Counted from the first letter of the stretch, positions 37,401 to 43,134 are shown. The stretch: 64,000 bases of DNA from Mermis nigrescens (GCA_036768485.1 JAVLUZ010000154.1:43232284-43296283), one strand, 5' to 3'. The notes: generated by a model not told the origin, from the sequence alone. Made by a program: numbers and translations.

Positions 37401-39490
37401 GGTACTTATCATACATGTACAGCGTAGATATTCTGGGGGAGAAGGTCAGGCCCAAAAAAGTTTTCAAAAGTGCCTTCTCGGGCTAAAAACGGTGGGTACA
37501 CGTCAAAAAGCTGTTTTTTGACGTTTCGGACAATGCTGGTTCTTTCTAGAACAATAGCATTAAAAAATTTGAAAAAAATTTGAAGATAGTTGAGTAAGTG
37601 AATTGAACAAAATATAGTCAAAAAATATGTATGGCGGCAAAATTTGAAACTTATGAGCCAAAAATGAGCTAAAAACGCTTTGAATGGTGTACTTTTTACA
37701 ATTCTTACGAAAAATCGACAATTCAGTGGAAGGTCGCAGCCATTTTACTGGGTCAGTAGCAGTGTTTTTTTTGTACAAGGTCCGTTTGTACATGTACAAA
37801 GATGGTCCCCAAAAGTCTTTGTACATTTTGTACATGCAAAATTTTGTGTACTATATAGTACAGTAGCGATTTTACTTTTGGTAAAACAGAGTTTTCGATC
37901 TTTCGTAGTGTATTTTAGCTAATTTCTGGGTTTTTGACGCCAAAAATTATTGAAAATTGTCTCAAAACGGCGCGACGCGCCGAAAGATTTGACATTTTTC
38001 CATTCTAAATGCAAATTCTGCCATTTTAAAGATGTATAGGCAAACAATAACTCATTTCGGCGCGAAGCGCTGAAAATTTTTGGGAATTTTACACCTTTTT
38101 ACAGTTTTTGTCTTCCCAAAAATCTTTGTACATTTTGTACCAACAAATTTTTGTGTAGGTACTATAATATGGTACAGTAGCGATTTTAGTGTGGTAAAAA
38201 AGAGCTGTTCGACTTTTGGTGATGTATTTTAGCTAATTTCTGGGTCTCCAAGGGCAAAAATCAATAACAATCGTCTTAAAACGGCGCGAAGCGCCGAAAA
38301 ATTTGACATTTTTGCTTTTGAAATGCAATTTCAGCCATTATAAAGATATAAAGAACACACAATTACTCATTTCGGCGCAGCGCCGAAATTTTTTCTAAAT
38401 TTCAAACCTTTTTTACAATTTTAGTCTTCCCAAAAATCTTTGTGCATGTACAGAGACGGTCCCGAAAAGTCTTTGTACATCGCGAAAAATCTTTGCCGAG
38501 TACAAAAAAACACTGGTCAGTAGCATACATGCACAGTATGGGAATTTTGGGGGGGGGGGTGAAAACCTAAAGTGCCTTTTTTGGGCCTAAAAATGGCCGG
38601 TACGCGTTTAAAAACATCGTTTTTTGGCGTTTCTGACGATACTCTATCCTTCTAGAGCATGAAATCATGAAAAAAATTTCGAAAAAAGTCGAATAAATTG
38701 ACCAATATATCGCTTAAAACATGAATATATGGCGCGAAGCGCCGAAAATCTGGCGATTTTGAGCAAATAGATAGCCAAAAACCCTTAAAAAGACACTTTT
38801 TCTACCAATTTTCAGGTAAGTTTAGGAAACTTTTGAAAAATCGCCAATTCTGGGGAGGGGTGAAAAATTTTTTGTGGGGGTGAAAAATGATTCTGCGGGG
38901 GATGAAACCCCCCCAAATCCCTCCCCCCAAGATCATGTATGGTCAGTAGTCATTCCTGAGGGGGGGGTCAAACCCTTCGATCCCTTTCCCTTAAGAACAC
39001 GTACGGTACCTATACGTTTCCTAATGTGTTATATTAGACTTATGTTTCAAAATGAATAAAACGTACCGACAAGTAAAATGAAAAATCGAAGAATAAAAGA
39101 GTGCAGTAAAAAAATTGATATACACAGGAAATGTTGGCGCAACTGCGTATCCAAGCAAAATCTATTCTGCTGCCCTGGGATCACGTTATTTGCCACTTAT
39201 CCGACGATGGAGAGCAGGCGAATGACTCGGTCAATAAATTACCCGAAACTTATTTGCGCAGTTTCAACGATATGCTGCAGAAGAATAGTGGTCAATCGAC
39301 GGTCATCTTCCTCAATATGCCGTTGCCGCCAAATTTTTCAGCGAGCACTTTACCCAGTGAATCTGCTTCCGAATCACACGTTGAATCTGAGTACGAAAAA
39401 TACCTAAAATGCCTTGAAATTCTTACGGATCATTTGCCGCCAGTTTTGTTGGTACACGGCATAAGCTCTGTTATATCGACTGCCCTGTAA
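6166..39490 (+). CDS. SLC12A9: SLC12A9-like transporter gene, 15 coding exons
   Basis: This gene encodes a cation-chloride-cotransporter-family membrane protein of the SLC12A9 branch. In vertebrates this protein has been described as an NKCC1-interacting protein and, more recently, as a lysosomal ammonium-chloride transporter; the substrate here is inferred only. The assembled exons give about 1,048 residues against about 914 in human, the excess being a Ser/Asn-rich N-terminus. Hydrophobic segments fit 12 membrane spans (exons 2-10), followed by a soluble C-terminal half (exons 11-15). Diagnostic stretches are [78 protein letters not shown] and the terminal [11 protein letters not shown]. 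Exons: 6166-6418, 7852-8124, 8968-9100, 13642-13776, 17424-17617, 18954-19217, 20767-20989, 22728-22810, 24217-24341, 25247-25439, 26257-26565, 29097-29274, 32805-33016, 35427-35636, 39128-39490. All phases agree except exon 3 to exon 4, where one extra base breaks the frame. Confidence 0.95.
6419..7851. other. Intron 1 with repeat fragments
   Basis: Besides the bounded MITE at 7601-7810 it contains a reverse G-family fragment (about 6548-6712: GTCGTTCCCC, GGCCAAAAATTGAAG, AAAATGGCCGACTACCCCC) and a B-family right-hand piece ending TGTGCATCTATG at 7592. No other exon was recognised. Confidence 0.6.
7601..7810. mobile_element. G-family MITE, copy 1
   Basis: A 210-bp element runs from CATACATGTAACGG to GTCTACATGTATG with a perfect 8-bp duplication TGTGCACC (7593-7600 and 7811-7818). 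The interior has the family words GGTAAAATGA-CTCCAATTTTTGGCC and GACTTTGGGTGGGGG. It ends 33 bp before the exon 2 acceptor junction. Confidence 0.9.
7852..8124 (+). CDS. SLC12A9: SLC12A9-like exon 2 (end of N-terminus, span 1)
   Basis: It follows TTCTAATAG and ends at TTAG before GTGAGT. It encodes a polar linker and then [20 protein letters not shown], leading into membrane span 1 ([15 protein letters not shown]), which aligns with the FGVVVPTVLSMFSIVLFLRLG region of vertebrate SLC12A9. Confidence 0.93.
8125..8967. other. Intron 2, apparently unique sequence
   Basis: AT-rich with no bounded element, exon or RNA gene recognised. It is one of the few introns here without an obvious MITE. Confidence 0.5.
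8968..9100 (+). CDS. SLC12A9: SLC12A9-like exon 3 (span 2), with a one-base frame error
   Basis: It encodes [20 protein letters not shown] and the conserved [11 protein letters not shown]. From 9087 the sequence reads GGATGGAGTCTACT before the donor GTAAGT. The family needs Gly-Gly-x-Tyr-(Tyr/Phe) continuing into MISR in exon 4. That is obtained only if one base near 9089 is disregarded; as written, the exon ends two bases into a codon whereas exon 4 expects one. Either the sequence has a one-base error or this copy carries a disabling insertion. Confidence 0.9.
9955..10770 (+). pseudogene. hAT (BED-type) transposase remnant
   Basis: Frames in succession give segments of the hAT transposase in correct order: [20 protein letters not shown] (about 9990-10040), [17 protein letters not shown] (about 10125-10185), [13 protein letters not shown] (10239-10277), [15 protein letters not shown] with [15 protein letters not shown] (about 10360-10470), and [10 protein letters not shown] (about 10570-10600). 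The DDQPF and TTDMW motifs are typical of ZBED-like hAT transposases. Frameshifts and stops separate the blocks, so it is inactive. The region after 10822 has been displaced by another MITE; some of it seems to resume after 11949. Confidence 0.85.
11268..11756. mobile_element. tgtac-family MITE, copy 2, inside a D element
   Basis: Comparison with the uninterrupted D copy (about 23590) shows extra sequence from roughly 11268 (CAGTTTCTTTTGTAAAAGG, degraded CAGTG end) to about 11756 (TTAAAAAAACCGTG). Flanks GCTTCAGG and CTTCCAGG are near matches. The interior has TGTACAAAGA, GGCGCGAAGCGCCG and a TA microsatellite. Boundaries are approximate. Confidence 0.75.
11289..11350. repeat. (TA)n microsatellite
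   Basis: About 30 uninterrupted TA dinucleotides lie where the family consensus has a short TGTACATGTACA spacer, so the repeat probably expanded from that seed. Confidence 0.95.
12398..13641. other. Rest of intron 3
   Basis: Mostly unremarkable AT-rich DNA. A reverse G-family fragment at about 13110-13250 (GACCCGCCGACTTTTG, AAATGGCCGACTATCCCC) is the only repeat recognised. The open frame at 12698-12910 shows no family motif. Confidence 0.5.
13642..13776 (+). CDS. SLC12A9: SLC12A9-like exon 4 (span 3)
   Basis: After TTTACTTTCAG it encodes [19 protein letters not shown] and [19 protein letters not shown], matching the conserved MISRTLGPEVGGSIG block and span 3 of SLC12 proteins. It ends after CCAGGAG before GTTAAT with one base carried. 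Confidence 0.95.
14185..14595. mobile_element. B-family MITE, copy 1
   Basis: It runs from about AATGTGCATAGGGGGTGAGG to CCTTGTGCACCTATG, with family blocks GGTCAGCCGGGCAGGTACTG, TTTGAGGTCAAAAGCAGT and a CGCTTCGCGCC hairpin. No clean target duplication was found, so the left limit is approximate. Confidence 0.7.
14901..15349. mobile_element. H-family element, copy 1, built of internal TATATAGC repeats
   Basis: It starts TATAGGTGCGCAAGGTC and ends CATGCTCATGTATG. Flanks AATCGGAT (14893-14900) and AATTGGAT (15350-15357) match at 7 of 8. The interior is a chain of about 30-40-bp units, each carrying CTTTTTGG..CAGAAAA..TAGCTATAT, first in one sense and then, after about 15150, in the opposite sense, so it should fold back. 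A second copy is at 21101-21552. Confidence 0.8.
15520..16099. mobile_element. F-family element, copy 2
   Basis: It has strong inverted ends, CAGGCCCGTAGCCA and GGCTGCGGGCCTG, and contains a TGGCGCTTCGCGCCG hairpin motif. Flanks do not give a convincing target duplication. Confidence 0.7.
16100..16919. other. Intron 4 stretch without recognised features
   Basis: About 800 bp of AT-rich DNA with no repeat ends, exon or RNA gene that I could identify. Confidence 0.45.
16928..17369. mobile_element. tgtac-family hAT-type MITE, copy 3 (short form)
   Basis: It runs from AAGTGTTTTTTTGTACTCGG (CAGTG with one change) to TTGTACAAAAAAACACTG. The 8-bp duplication GATACGAT is perfect (16920-16927 and 17370-17377). 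It contains two CGCTTCGCGCC hairpin motifs. At 442 bp it lacks about 300 bp present in the longer copies. It ends 46 bp upstream of exon 5. Confidence 0.95.
17424..17617 (+). CDS. SLC12A9: SLC12A9-like exon 5 (spans 4 and 5)
   Basis: After TTTTTTGAAG it encodes [20 protein letters not shown], then two hydrophobic stretches, [18 protein letters not shown] and [20 protein letters not shown]. It ends at CATTAAT before GTAATT with no base carried. The loop joining spans 3 and 4 is divergent from vertebrates but of similar length. Confidence 0.9.
17618..18953. other. Intron 5 with an I-family remnant
   Basis: An I-family MITE remnant lies at about 18452-18815 (CAGACATGCACAGCATGG, a GGCGCCGCGAAGCGCCG hairpin, a GGGGGGGTAAAAACCCCCC tract). 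No target duplication was found. The rest is plain AT-rich sequence. Confidence 0.6.
18954..19217 (+). CDS. SLC12A9: SLC12A9-like exon 6 (extracellular loop, span 6, signature motif)
   Basis: After GTTTTGTAG it encodes a loop with [10 protein letters not shown] (two possible N-glycosylation sites), [11 protein letters not shown], and the family signature [18 protein letters not shown] followed by IPKGTLQ. It ends at CTGCAA before GTGCGT. The signature corresponds to [20 protein letters not shown] in vertebrate SLC12A9. Confidence 0.97.
19240..19412. mobile_element. E-family MITE, intact copy
   Basis: A 173-bp element runs from CAGGCGCGTAGCTGG to GAGATACATGCCTG with a perfect 8-bp duplication ACTAAATA (19232-19239 and 19413-19420). 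The left target copy begins 14 bp after the exon 6 donor junction. Confidence 0.95.
19617..20427. repeat. CCAA/CTAAATGG minisatellite
   Basis: About 0.8 kb of imperfect repeats built from CCAA tetramers, with an irregular higher-order unit of roughly 20-35 bp containing ACTAAATGGCCAACCAACC. Because the unit lacks stops, several frames are open (for example Trp/Leu/Val/Gly-rich on the minus strand), but these are not genes. Confidence 0.95.
20428..20766. other. End of intron 6 with an F-family right end
   Basis: It contains ATAAAATCATGGATATGGGCCTG (20575-20597 region), the right end of an F-type repeat whose left end was not found, and a few stray CCAACCAA units. Confidence 0.4.
20767..20989 (+). 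CDS. SLC12A9: SLC12A9-like exon 7 (spans 7 and 8)
   Basis: After GAATTTAAG it encodes [40 protein letters not shown] and [19 protein letters not shown], matching DRTLLQEDYGFF and SMSSLIGASRIL of vertebrate SLC12A9. It ends at TTGTTTG before GTTAGT with one base carried. Confidence 0.97.
21101..21552. mobile_element. H-family element, copy 2
   Basis: It runs from CATAGGTGCGCAAAGTC to ATCCATGCTCTGTATG. Flanks ATTCTCAT (21093-21100) and ATTCCTAT (21553-21560) agree at 6 of 8. The interior is highly similar to the 14901 copy, with the same succession of TAGCTATATAGCCTTTTTGG units and a change of orientation near 21360. Confidence 0.8.
21604..22028. mobile_element. B-family MITE, copy 2
   Basis: It runs from CATACATGCACATAGGG to GTGCACCTATG and shares GCTGTCCGGCGATTTTGAG, CATCATTTTTGAGGTCAAAA and a GGCGCGTCGCGCCGG hairpin with the other copies. 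Target duplications are not recognisable. Confidence 0.8.
22728..22810 (+). CDS. SLC12A9: SLC12A9-like exon 8
   Basis: A short 83-bp exon after TGCTTTTAG. It encodes [20 protein letters not shown] and LLAWILVV, the start of span 9, and ends before GTAAGT. It corresponds to the VSRGGNPWAAVLYSWGLVQ region of vertebrate SLC12A9. Confidence 0.95.
23203..23799. mobile_element. D-family element, copy 2
   Basis: It runs from CTGTGGCGGATCTATG to TTAAATCCGCCTCTT, with flanks ATTCAAGT and ATTTTAGT matching at 6 of 8. It lacks the MITE found in the copy at 10823 and so shows the empty site. It carries a GGCGCGAAGCGCCGG hairpin. Confidence 0.85.
24217..24341 (+). CDS. SLC12A9: SLC12A9-like exon 9 (spans 9-10)
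   Basis: After TTATTTTTAG it encodes [20 protein letters not shown] and [20 protein letters not shown], matching AAVDLSCLSLEWASAPNFRP in vertebrates. It ends AG before GTATGA with two bases carried, which makes the Arg codon completed by exon 10. Confidence 0.97.
24342..25246. other. Intron 9, nothing recognised
   Basis: About 0.9 kb without bounded repeats. The open frame 25065-25246 runs into exon 10 but has no family similarity before 25247 and is treated as intronic read-through. Confidence 0.5.
25247..25439 (+). CDS. SLC12A9: SLC12A9-like exon 10 (spans 11-12)
   Basis: After CATATTCTTCAG it encodes [40 protein letters not shown] and [16 protein letters not shown]. It matches the FSLFSWHTCLLG and SSWGYVSQALLFHQV blocks. 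It ends at CATCAG before GTACAC. Confidence 0.97.
25440..26256. other. Intron 10
   Basis: Contains TACATATGTA-type simple sequence (25440-25565) and an F-like left end at about 25742 (GCAGGCCCCTATCCAGAATT). No other exon was seen. Confidence 0.45.
26257..26565 (+). CDS. SLC12A9: SLC12A9-like exon 11 (start of C-terminal domain)
   Basis: After GTTGTTCTAG it encodes [54 protein letters not shown] and [19 protein letters not shown]. These match the cytosolic domain of SLC12A9 (LRLDVRKDHVKFWRPQ, LKKGGLYVLGHV, WLSLVDRAQVKAFVDLT). It ends before GTAATT, phase 0. Confidence 0.98.
26566..28809. other. Intron 11 with I- and G-like repeat pieces
   Basis: I-family wording occurs at 26636-26830 and 27060-27145 (GCGCGAAGCGCCGAAAATTTG, TTTTGAGCAAATAGATAG) and G-family wording at 27160-27390 (GACCTCCAATTTTTGACC, GACTTTGGGTGGGGGGATC); at 27510 another hairpin motif appears. 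From 27546 to 28790 nothing was recognised. Ends and target duplications are unclear, so these are left as fragments. Confidence 0.5.
28810..29068. mobile_element. C-family MITE, copy 2
   Basis: A 259-bp element runs from CATAAATGGGCGCCACC to ACGCACAGGTATG with a perfect 8-bp duplication GCTGCAAT (28802-28809 and 29069-29076). Its right target copy ends only 20 bp before the exon 12 junction, so the branch point must lie in those bases or inside the MITE. Confidence 0.95.
29097..29274 (+). CDS. SLC12A9: SLC12A9-like exon 12
   Basis: After ACTTCATTTCAG it encodes [20 protein letters not shown] and [20 protein letters not shown], then [18 protein letters not shown]. The GLGxMKPNT(L/V)VLGF motif is shared with SLC12A9 and with NKCC/KCC C-termini. 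It ends before GTGAGT with one base carried. Confidence 0.98.
30156..31696 (+). CDS. Unassigned two-exon reading frame inside the hAT-like element
   Basis: I do not recognise this protein. Part 1 (30156-30323, after TTCATTTTTAG) gives [40 protein letters not shown] and VAVHSVRG, with six Cys in a short span. A donor-like GTTCAC follows with one base carried. Part 2 (31548-31696, after GTTTTTAG) accepts that phase and reads [20 protein letters not shown], then Cys, an in-frame TGA (31622-31624), then an acidic tail [19 protein letters not shown] and TAG. AATAAA follows at 31732. The intron contains a later MITE insertion. It may be a captured gene, an element-encoded accessory protein or a decayed exon pair; upstream exons were not found. 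A single TGA could simply be the true end. Confidence 0.3.
30493..31235. mobile_element. tgtac-family hAT-type MITE, copy 4
   Basis: It runs from CAGTGTTTTTCTGTACTCGG to TTGTACAAAAAAACACTG, 743 bp, with flanks AGTACGAT (30485-30492) and GGTACGAT (31236-31243) matching at 7 of 8. It carries several CGGCGCTTCGCGCCG hairpins and two repeats of the ACTAAAATCGCTACTGT block. Confidence 0.95.
31357..31424. repeat. (TA)n microsatellite with an ACATG interruption
   Basis: A run of TA dinucleotides inside the intron of the candidate element-borne reading frame. Confidence 0.9.
32126..32555. mobile_element. E-family MITE, copy 2, with a C-family MITE inside
   Basis: It runs from CAGGCACGTAGCTGG to AGAGCTACGTGCTTG with a perfect 8-bp duplication ATTTTACC (32118-32125 and 32556-32563). 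The interior is cut by the C element at 32267-32519. Confidence 0.95.
32267..32519. mobile_element. C-family MITE, copy 3 (nested)
   Basis: It runs from CACACCTGGGCGTGCGG to GCTGCCCACGTATG, 253 bp, with flanks GTCCGGAT and GTCCGGAC (7 of 8). It is inserted in the E element. Confidence 0.93.
32805..33016 (+). CDS. SLC12A9: SLC12A9-like exon 13
   Basis: After GACTATTCGTAG and the carried base it encodes [20 protein letters not shown] (a Ser/Asp-rich linker), then [20 protein letters not shown], matching DYVATVADALKMNKNVVLAR in SLC12A9. It ends at TCTAGG before GTAAAT, phase 0. Confidence 0.97.
33165..33599. mobile_element. B-family MITE, copy 3
   Basis: It runs from CACACTTGCACATAG to CCTTGTGCATCTATG, 435 bp, with flanks CTTGCAAT (33157-33164) and CTAGCAAT (33600-33607) matching at 7 of 8. 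Confidence 0.93.
33836..34535. mobile_element. Mariner-like non-autonomous element, 700 bp
   Basis: Long inverted ends of about 40 bp start CGAGGGTTGTTAATTAAGTT on the left; the right end read inwards is CGAGGTTTGTTAATTAAGTT. Both are flanked by TA (33834-33835 and 34536-34537). TA duplication and CGAGG-type ends fit the Tc1/mariner superfamily. No transposase frame was seen. Confidence 0.88.
34538..35426. other. Remainder of intron 13
   Basis: AT-rich, with a small tandem of TTGATTACATTGTAAAAA-like words at about 35310-35370. Nothing else was recognised. Confidence 0.45.
35427..35636 (+). CDS. SLC12A9: SLC12A9-like exon 14
   Basis: After TTAATTCAAG it encodes [40 protein letters not shown] and [11 protein letters not shown]. 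These match HHVDVWPLNLLRP, GLFLLQMATILGMVPAW and ARLRIFLCLG of vertebrate SLC12A9. It ends CTGAAG before GTCTGT, phase 0. Confidence 0.98.
35977..36152. mobile_element. G-family MITE, copy 2
   Basis: It runs from CAGACATGTAACGG to CTGTTAACACGTCTG, 176 bp, with a perfect 8-bp duplication ATTGATAG (35969-35976 and 36153-36160). Confidence 0.95.
36161..37401. other. Intron 14 stretch without recognised features
   Basis: About 1.2 kb of AT-rich DNA with no repeat ends, exon or RNA gene identified. Confidence 0.45.
37760..38515. mobile_element. tgtac-family hAT-type MITE, copy 5
   Basis: It runs from CAGTGTTTTTTTTGTAC to GTACAAAAAAACACTG, 756 bp, in reverse orientation to the 30493 copy. The 8-bp duplication GTCAGTAG is perfect (37752-37759 and 38516-38523). 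Confidence 0.97.
38524..38941. mobile_element. I-family MITE adjoining the tgtac MITE
   Basis: It runs from CATACATGCACAGTATGGG to CCAAGATCATGTATG, 418 bp. It is flanked by GTCAGTAG on both sides (38516-38523 and 38942-38949), so the middle copy is shared with the neighbouring MITE. It contains a GGCGCGAAGCGCCG hairpin. Confidence 0.95.
39128..39490 (+). CDS. SLC12A9: SLC12A9-like exon 15 (C-terminus, stop)
   Basis: After GATATACACAG it encodes [20 protein letters not shown], then [16 protein letters not shown] and [20 protein letters not shown], ending at TAA 39488-39490. It matches LLSQLRIRAEVQ, TFLYLPRPP and LGPTLLVHGVTPV of vertebrates. A repeat begins right after the stop, and no obvious AATAAA was seen nearby, so the 3' UTR may run into it. 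Confidence 0.97.
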   Translation, partial: EMLAQLRIQAKSILLPWDHVICHLSDDGEQANDSVNKLPETYLRSFNDMLQKNSGQSTVIFLNMPLPPNFSASTLPSESASESHVESEYEKYLKCLEILTDHLPPVLLVHGISSVISTAL

Positions 39491-40102
39491 CCATACATGC
39501 ATAGGCAGCAACAAAATTCTCTGGGGGCCGTTGGGGCCAAATTGCCAAAAATAGCATTAGAAATTCTGGGGGTCTGTTGATTGGGGGGCATAGTTTCCCA
39601 AGGTCGAAAGTTCAGGGGGTGAAATCCCAATATTTGAGACCACTAAATTTAGAGTTCTAGCCTTTTTTGCAAGTCAAATATAAAAAATGGCTAAAACATC
39701 CTGTATAGCATGTTTTAATGTGAAAACCTGCGTTTTTAACTACTTTTTATCCCATTCTGACTAGTTCCGTCACTCTTGTAAGTACAAAATATAAGAATTG
39801 ATCGAAAATGTTGATTTTTCAGATCATTTTAACTTCATTATAGGTATTTTATGGGTAAACAAAACAGAAATGTACTAAAAAATTATAAAGATCTTTGCTA
39901 CTTTTGTACCCAAAAATCATTGCAGAAAATAATTGATAGCTCAAAATCGTCTGACAGTGATTCAAGTCTCGGACCCTGAGGTGGGGGCAATACCCCTCTC
40001 ATCCCGCCTATGGGAATGTGTGATTGGGGGTCTTTCTGATCATGGGGATCCAGATCCATCCCTCACCCTCCACCCCTCCCCACTTGTGCCTGTGGCCGTT
40101 AC
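39491..40102. repeat. J-family repeat following the transporter stop codon
   Basis: It begins CATACATGCATAGGCAGCAAC and contains GGTAAACAAAACAGAAATGT, AAAATCGTCTGACAGTGATTC and CTATGGGAATGTGTGA. Close wording recurs at 54690-54930 in the Y-box gene. Ends were not firmly fixed. Confidence 0.5.
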
Positions 40103-40110
40103 GTTGGCAG

Positions 40111-40369
40111 CATACGTGGGCAGCAAGAAAATTCTGGGGGGGGGTGCAAGATTTTTTTGAAGGTCGAAAAATGGCCTTAAAAATGGTGGTATGGCGATAA
40201 AAACACCATTTTTCGACGTTTCTCATCAAGCACTATCCATTGGCATCAAAAAATTGAGAAAAAACGAAAAAAAATTTTCAAAAATTGAATTCTGGGGGGT
40301 ATTTTGATTTCTGGGGGTATTTTGGTTTCTGGGGGTGCATACCCCCCAAACCCCCCACGCCCAGGTGTG
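40111..40369. mobile_element. C-family MITE, copy 4
   Basis: It runs from CATACGTGGGCAGCAAG to CACGCCCAGGTGTG, 259 bp, with a perfect 8-bp duplication GTTGGCAG (40103-40110 and 40370-40377). Confidence 0.96.
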
Positions 40370-40613
40370 GTTGGCAGCATCTGAATTCTACGAGGTCCGA
40401 TGAAGCGGAAATGCGCAGGGAAGTCAAAAATTCAATTCTGGGGTCTGTCGGATTTGGGGGGATCGACTTGTGGGGAGGGAGTCCACCCCCACGTTCATAT
40501 GCGCCTTTGAGTGATACGTACAAATCACATTCTTAAATCGCCGCGGTATGAAATTTATCGAACAATCTTTATTCGTATGCTCATATTTGTACGATATATT
40601 TATATTTATTATA

Positions 40614-41383
40614 CAGGGTGACTCAAAAAAACGAATGGCATATTGATATCTATAATTTCTCTGATACTTGATCAAATTAAATGCGACTTGCTTTTTCTAA
40701 GAGCCTATTACCTCTGCAAAAAAACTTCAAAGTTTCAATAATGCTGGTGAAGCTGCTTTTGGTTGACACTAAATTTAGAGAAATTGGTTTTTTCCGTCTT
40801 TTTTTGTAGAATTTTTGCTTAAATAAGCTATCTTTACAACAGTGTAACTCCCAAAAAGATTATTCAACGCGGTTTGGTTTACATGAAGCTAAAATTATTT
40901 ATTTACTGCTCTGTCTATTTTTATTTTGATTGGTTCAGTTGTGTGGAACACTGCACCTTTATCACGGGTTGTTGCAATCGTAGTCAACGTTTTTAATTTG
41001 CTAGCAGTTGCCAAAATGTGCAACATTCGATTATGCTTCAATCATTTTTCAGCAGCTAGAATACCGTACATAGAGCAAATCATACGAGTGATAGACAATT
41101 ACAAGGGCTTTAAAGTATAAGAACTATCATTTAACTGTCTCAAAATTCCGTAAAGTTGCAGGGTTCCAAAGGCAAATAATGCTTCTGAAAGATGCTTTCA
41201 TTACTCGAAAAAACGACTTCTGCTCAATTTATTGTAGACCAACTGCAGTTCAACCTGCGTAAATGAAACCTACTTTCTTACAGAGGTTATAGGCTCCTGA
41301 ACAATACAAATCGCCTTTAATTTGGGCCCTGTATTGAAGAAGTTATAAGGATCAATTAGTCATTCGCTTTTTTAGTCACTCTG
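40614..41383. mobile_element. Mariner/Tc1-like MITE, 770 bp
   Basis: The left end, CAGGGTGACTCAAAAAAACG, mirrors the right end, which read inwards is CAGAGTGACTAAAAAAGCG. Both are flanked by TA (40612-40613 and 41384-41385). No transposase was found; the open frame at 40926-41120 has no recognisable motif. Confidence 0.85.
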
Positions 41384-41385
41384 TA

Positions 41386-42150
41386 GTAGAAACATATTTT
41401 CACTTGCCTTCTCATTAATATACCTGCATACGTTATTTCGACATTTCTGTGCAATGCGTTCTCGTATTATTATGTCGGCGTGTGTGATAAGGAGAAAGAC
41501 GGGCGATATAAATTACGTCAGTGTTCATAATATTTCATTTCTATCGTTCTTTATAGAAAATCCCATTCTACAGCTACCGCTGCATGTTCTTACATACGTG
41601 TATGCTAATAAAGAGCCTTAACATTAGCTACAAAGCCTTTATTCTTATGTACCAACATTAACATCATACCTATTCTGAAAAAAATTTAGGTTATGCGCTT
41701 GATCGTAGGGTTGATGAGCGTACGTGGCATTGTGGTGTCCCCTTAGACACGTATAGCCGGTTTTTTTGAATTTGGATGGAACCAGACTCATAAGGGTTTT
41801 CTTTAGTGAAAAGCAAAAATTTTTAATGTATCTCGGCAACCGAAGCAAAAATCAGATATCTCGTATGTAAACTTTGTATGTAGATGCAAACGAAGCGCCG
41901 AAAAATTTTGATATTTTCTTTGTCCTACTCTACAGTCTGTTTCACAAAAGTGGGCGTAAATTTTAAGACTTTTTGACAGTAAGCCGGCGGATCACGATCA
42001 GATCAATGCTATGATCGCAACAGCTTTCTGCCGGAGATGATTTTTAAAACTTATGTCCACACTTGTGTCAAAACGGACTAAAACTAAACGTACATAGGTA
42101 TACTTTGACGGCCTTTCAAATAGGTATTTATGCTCCAAGAATTTTTATCA
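41386..42150. other. Intergenic stretch
   Basis: AT-rich with a lone GAAGCGCCGAAAAATTTTG hairpin half at about 41890. Otherwise nothing was recognised. Confidence 0.4.
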
Positions 42151-42618
42151 GGGTATGGGTGAAATCAGGAAACGGAAACGATAAGTAAAATACCGAAACG
42201 TTCCGTAGGGGGTTTCTCCGCCCTGTGGTTAGTCCAAAGTGCCAGAAACGGGTTTCCCCAAGTAGGATCTCTCAGGGTGATAACATCCATCCCCATTTCC
42301 GGCAAAACTTCTCCCACTGAAGGGAGGTTTAGGGGTTCGGAAACGCGTTACCCCATTATGCATATGAGAAGGTGACCCCGGTTCCGTTGGGGGTTTCTCC
42401 GCCTTAAGAATAGTCCCAAGTGCAGGAACCTGGGTTTCCCAAGTAGGGCCCATCAGGGTAAACACCCCCAGCCCCGTTTCCGGCAAAACTCTCCCACTGA
42501 ACGAGGGTTTAGAGACTCGGAAATGGGTACCCCATTATTAAGCTAACCCCGCTTCCGTTGGGGGTTTCTCCGCCCAGAGGGTGGTCCAAAGTGCCGGAAC
42601 CGGGCTTTCCCAAGTATA

Positions 42619-42930
42619 CAGTCCTACCCACAAGTAACGTTACATGCTTGCCATGCGCATGGCATCCAGGCGCATGGCAAGTGCATGGCATGCGCATGTT
42701 TTTTGACCGAATTTTGACCACTTGGCTTGCGCATGGCATGCCCATGGCATGCGCATGGCATACATATGGCATGTCGGCCCCAAGCGCTTAATGAGCGGGT
42801 GTATTGACTATGCATATGTACCTATTAATTGTGATTGCTCTGGTCACTCGCATGCCAAGCGCATGGCATGCGCATGTCAAAAACGCATGTATGGCCAGCG
42901 ACGATGTAACGTTACTTGTGGGTAGGACTG
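42619..42930. mobile_element. Small Tc1-like element with GCATGG palindromes
   Basis: It has near-perfect inverted ends of about 26 bp starting CAGTCCTACCCACAAGTAAC, flanked by TA (42617-42618 and 42931-42932). The interior is almost entirely overlapping ATGGCATGCGCATGG-type palindromes. It is inserted within a satellite unit between CCCAAGTA and GGACCCA. Confidence 0.85.
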
Positions 42931-43102
42931 TAGGACCCACCAGGGTCAACACCCGTGACTCCGTTTTGGGTAAAATTTACCCATTGAAGGGGGTTTAGGA
43001 GCTCCGAAACGGGGTACCCCATTATTCATATACATATGTGAAACTGATCCCAGTTCCGTCGAGGGTTTCTCCGCCTTGGGGATGGTTTAAAGTGCCGGTA
43101 GT

Positions 43103-43134
43103 TCATTAGAATTAGAATTAGAATTAGAATTAGA
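43103..43134. repeat. (GAATTA)n hexanucleotide repeat
   Basis: About five copies of TTAGAA/GAATTA inserted in a satellite unit. Confidence 0.9.

Larger units (their letters stand above)
37410..39005. mobile_element. I-family outer element with two MITEs inserted
   Basis: It runs from CATACATGTACAGCGTAG to TTAAGAACACGTACG, with flanks GTACTTAT (37402-37409) and GTACCTAT (39006-39013) matching at 7 of 8. Its own sequence is 37410-37759 plus 38950-39005; between them sit a tgtac MITE and an I-family MITE that entered at the same target. Confidence 0.85.

Noticed and set aside
40926..41120. 64-codon hydrophobic open frame in the mariner-like MITE
   Set aside because: No motif of a mariner transposase or other family, and the element is too short for an autonomous copy.
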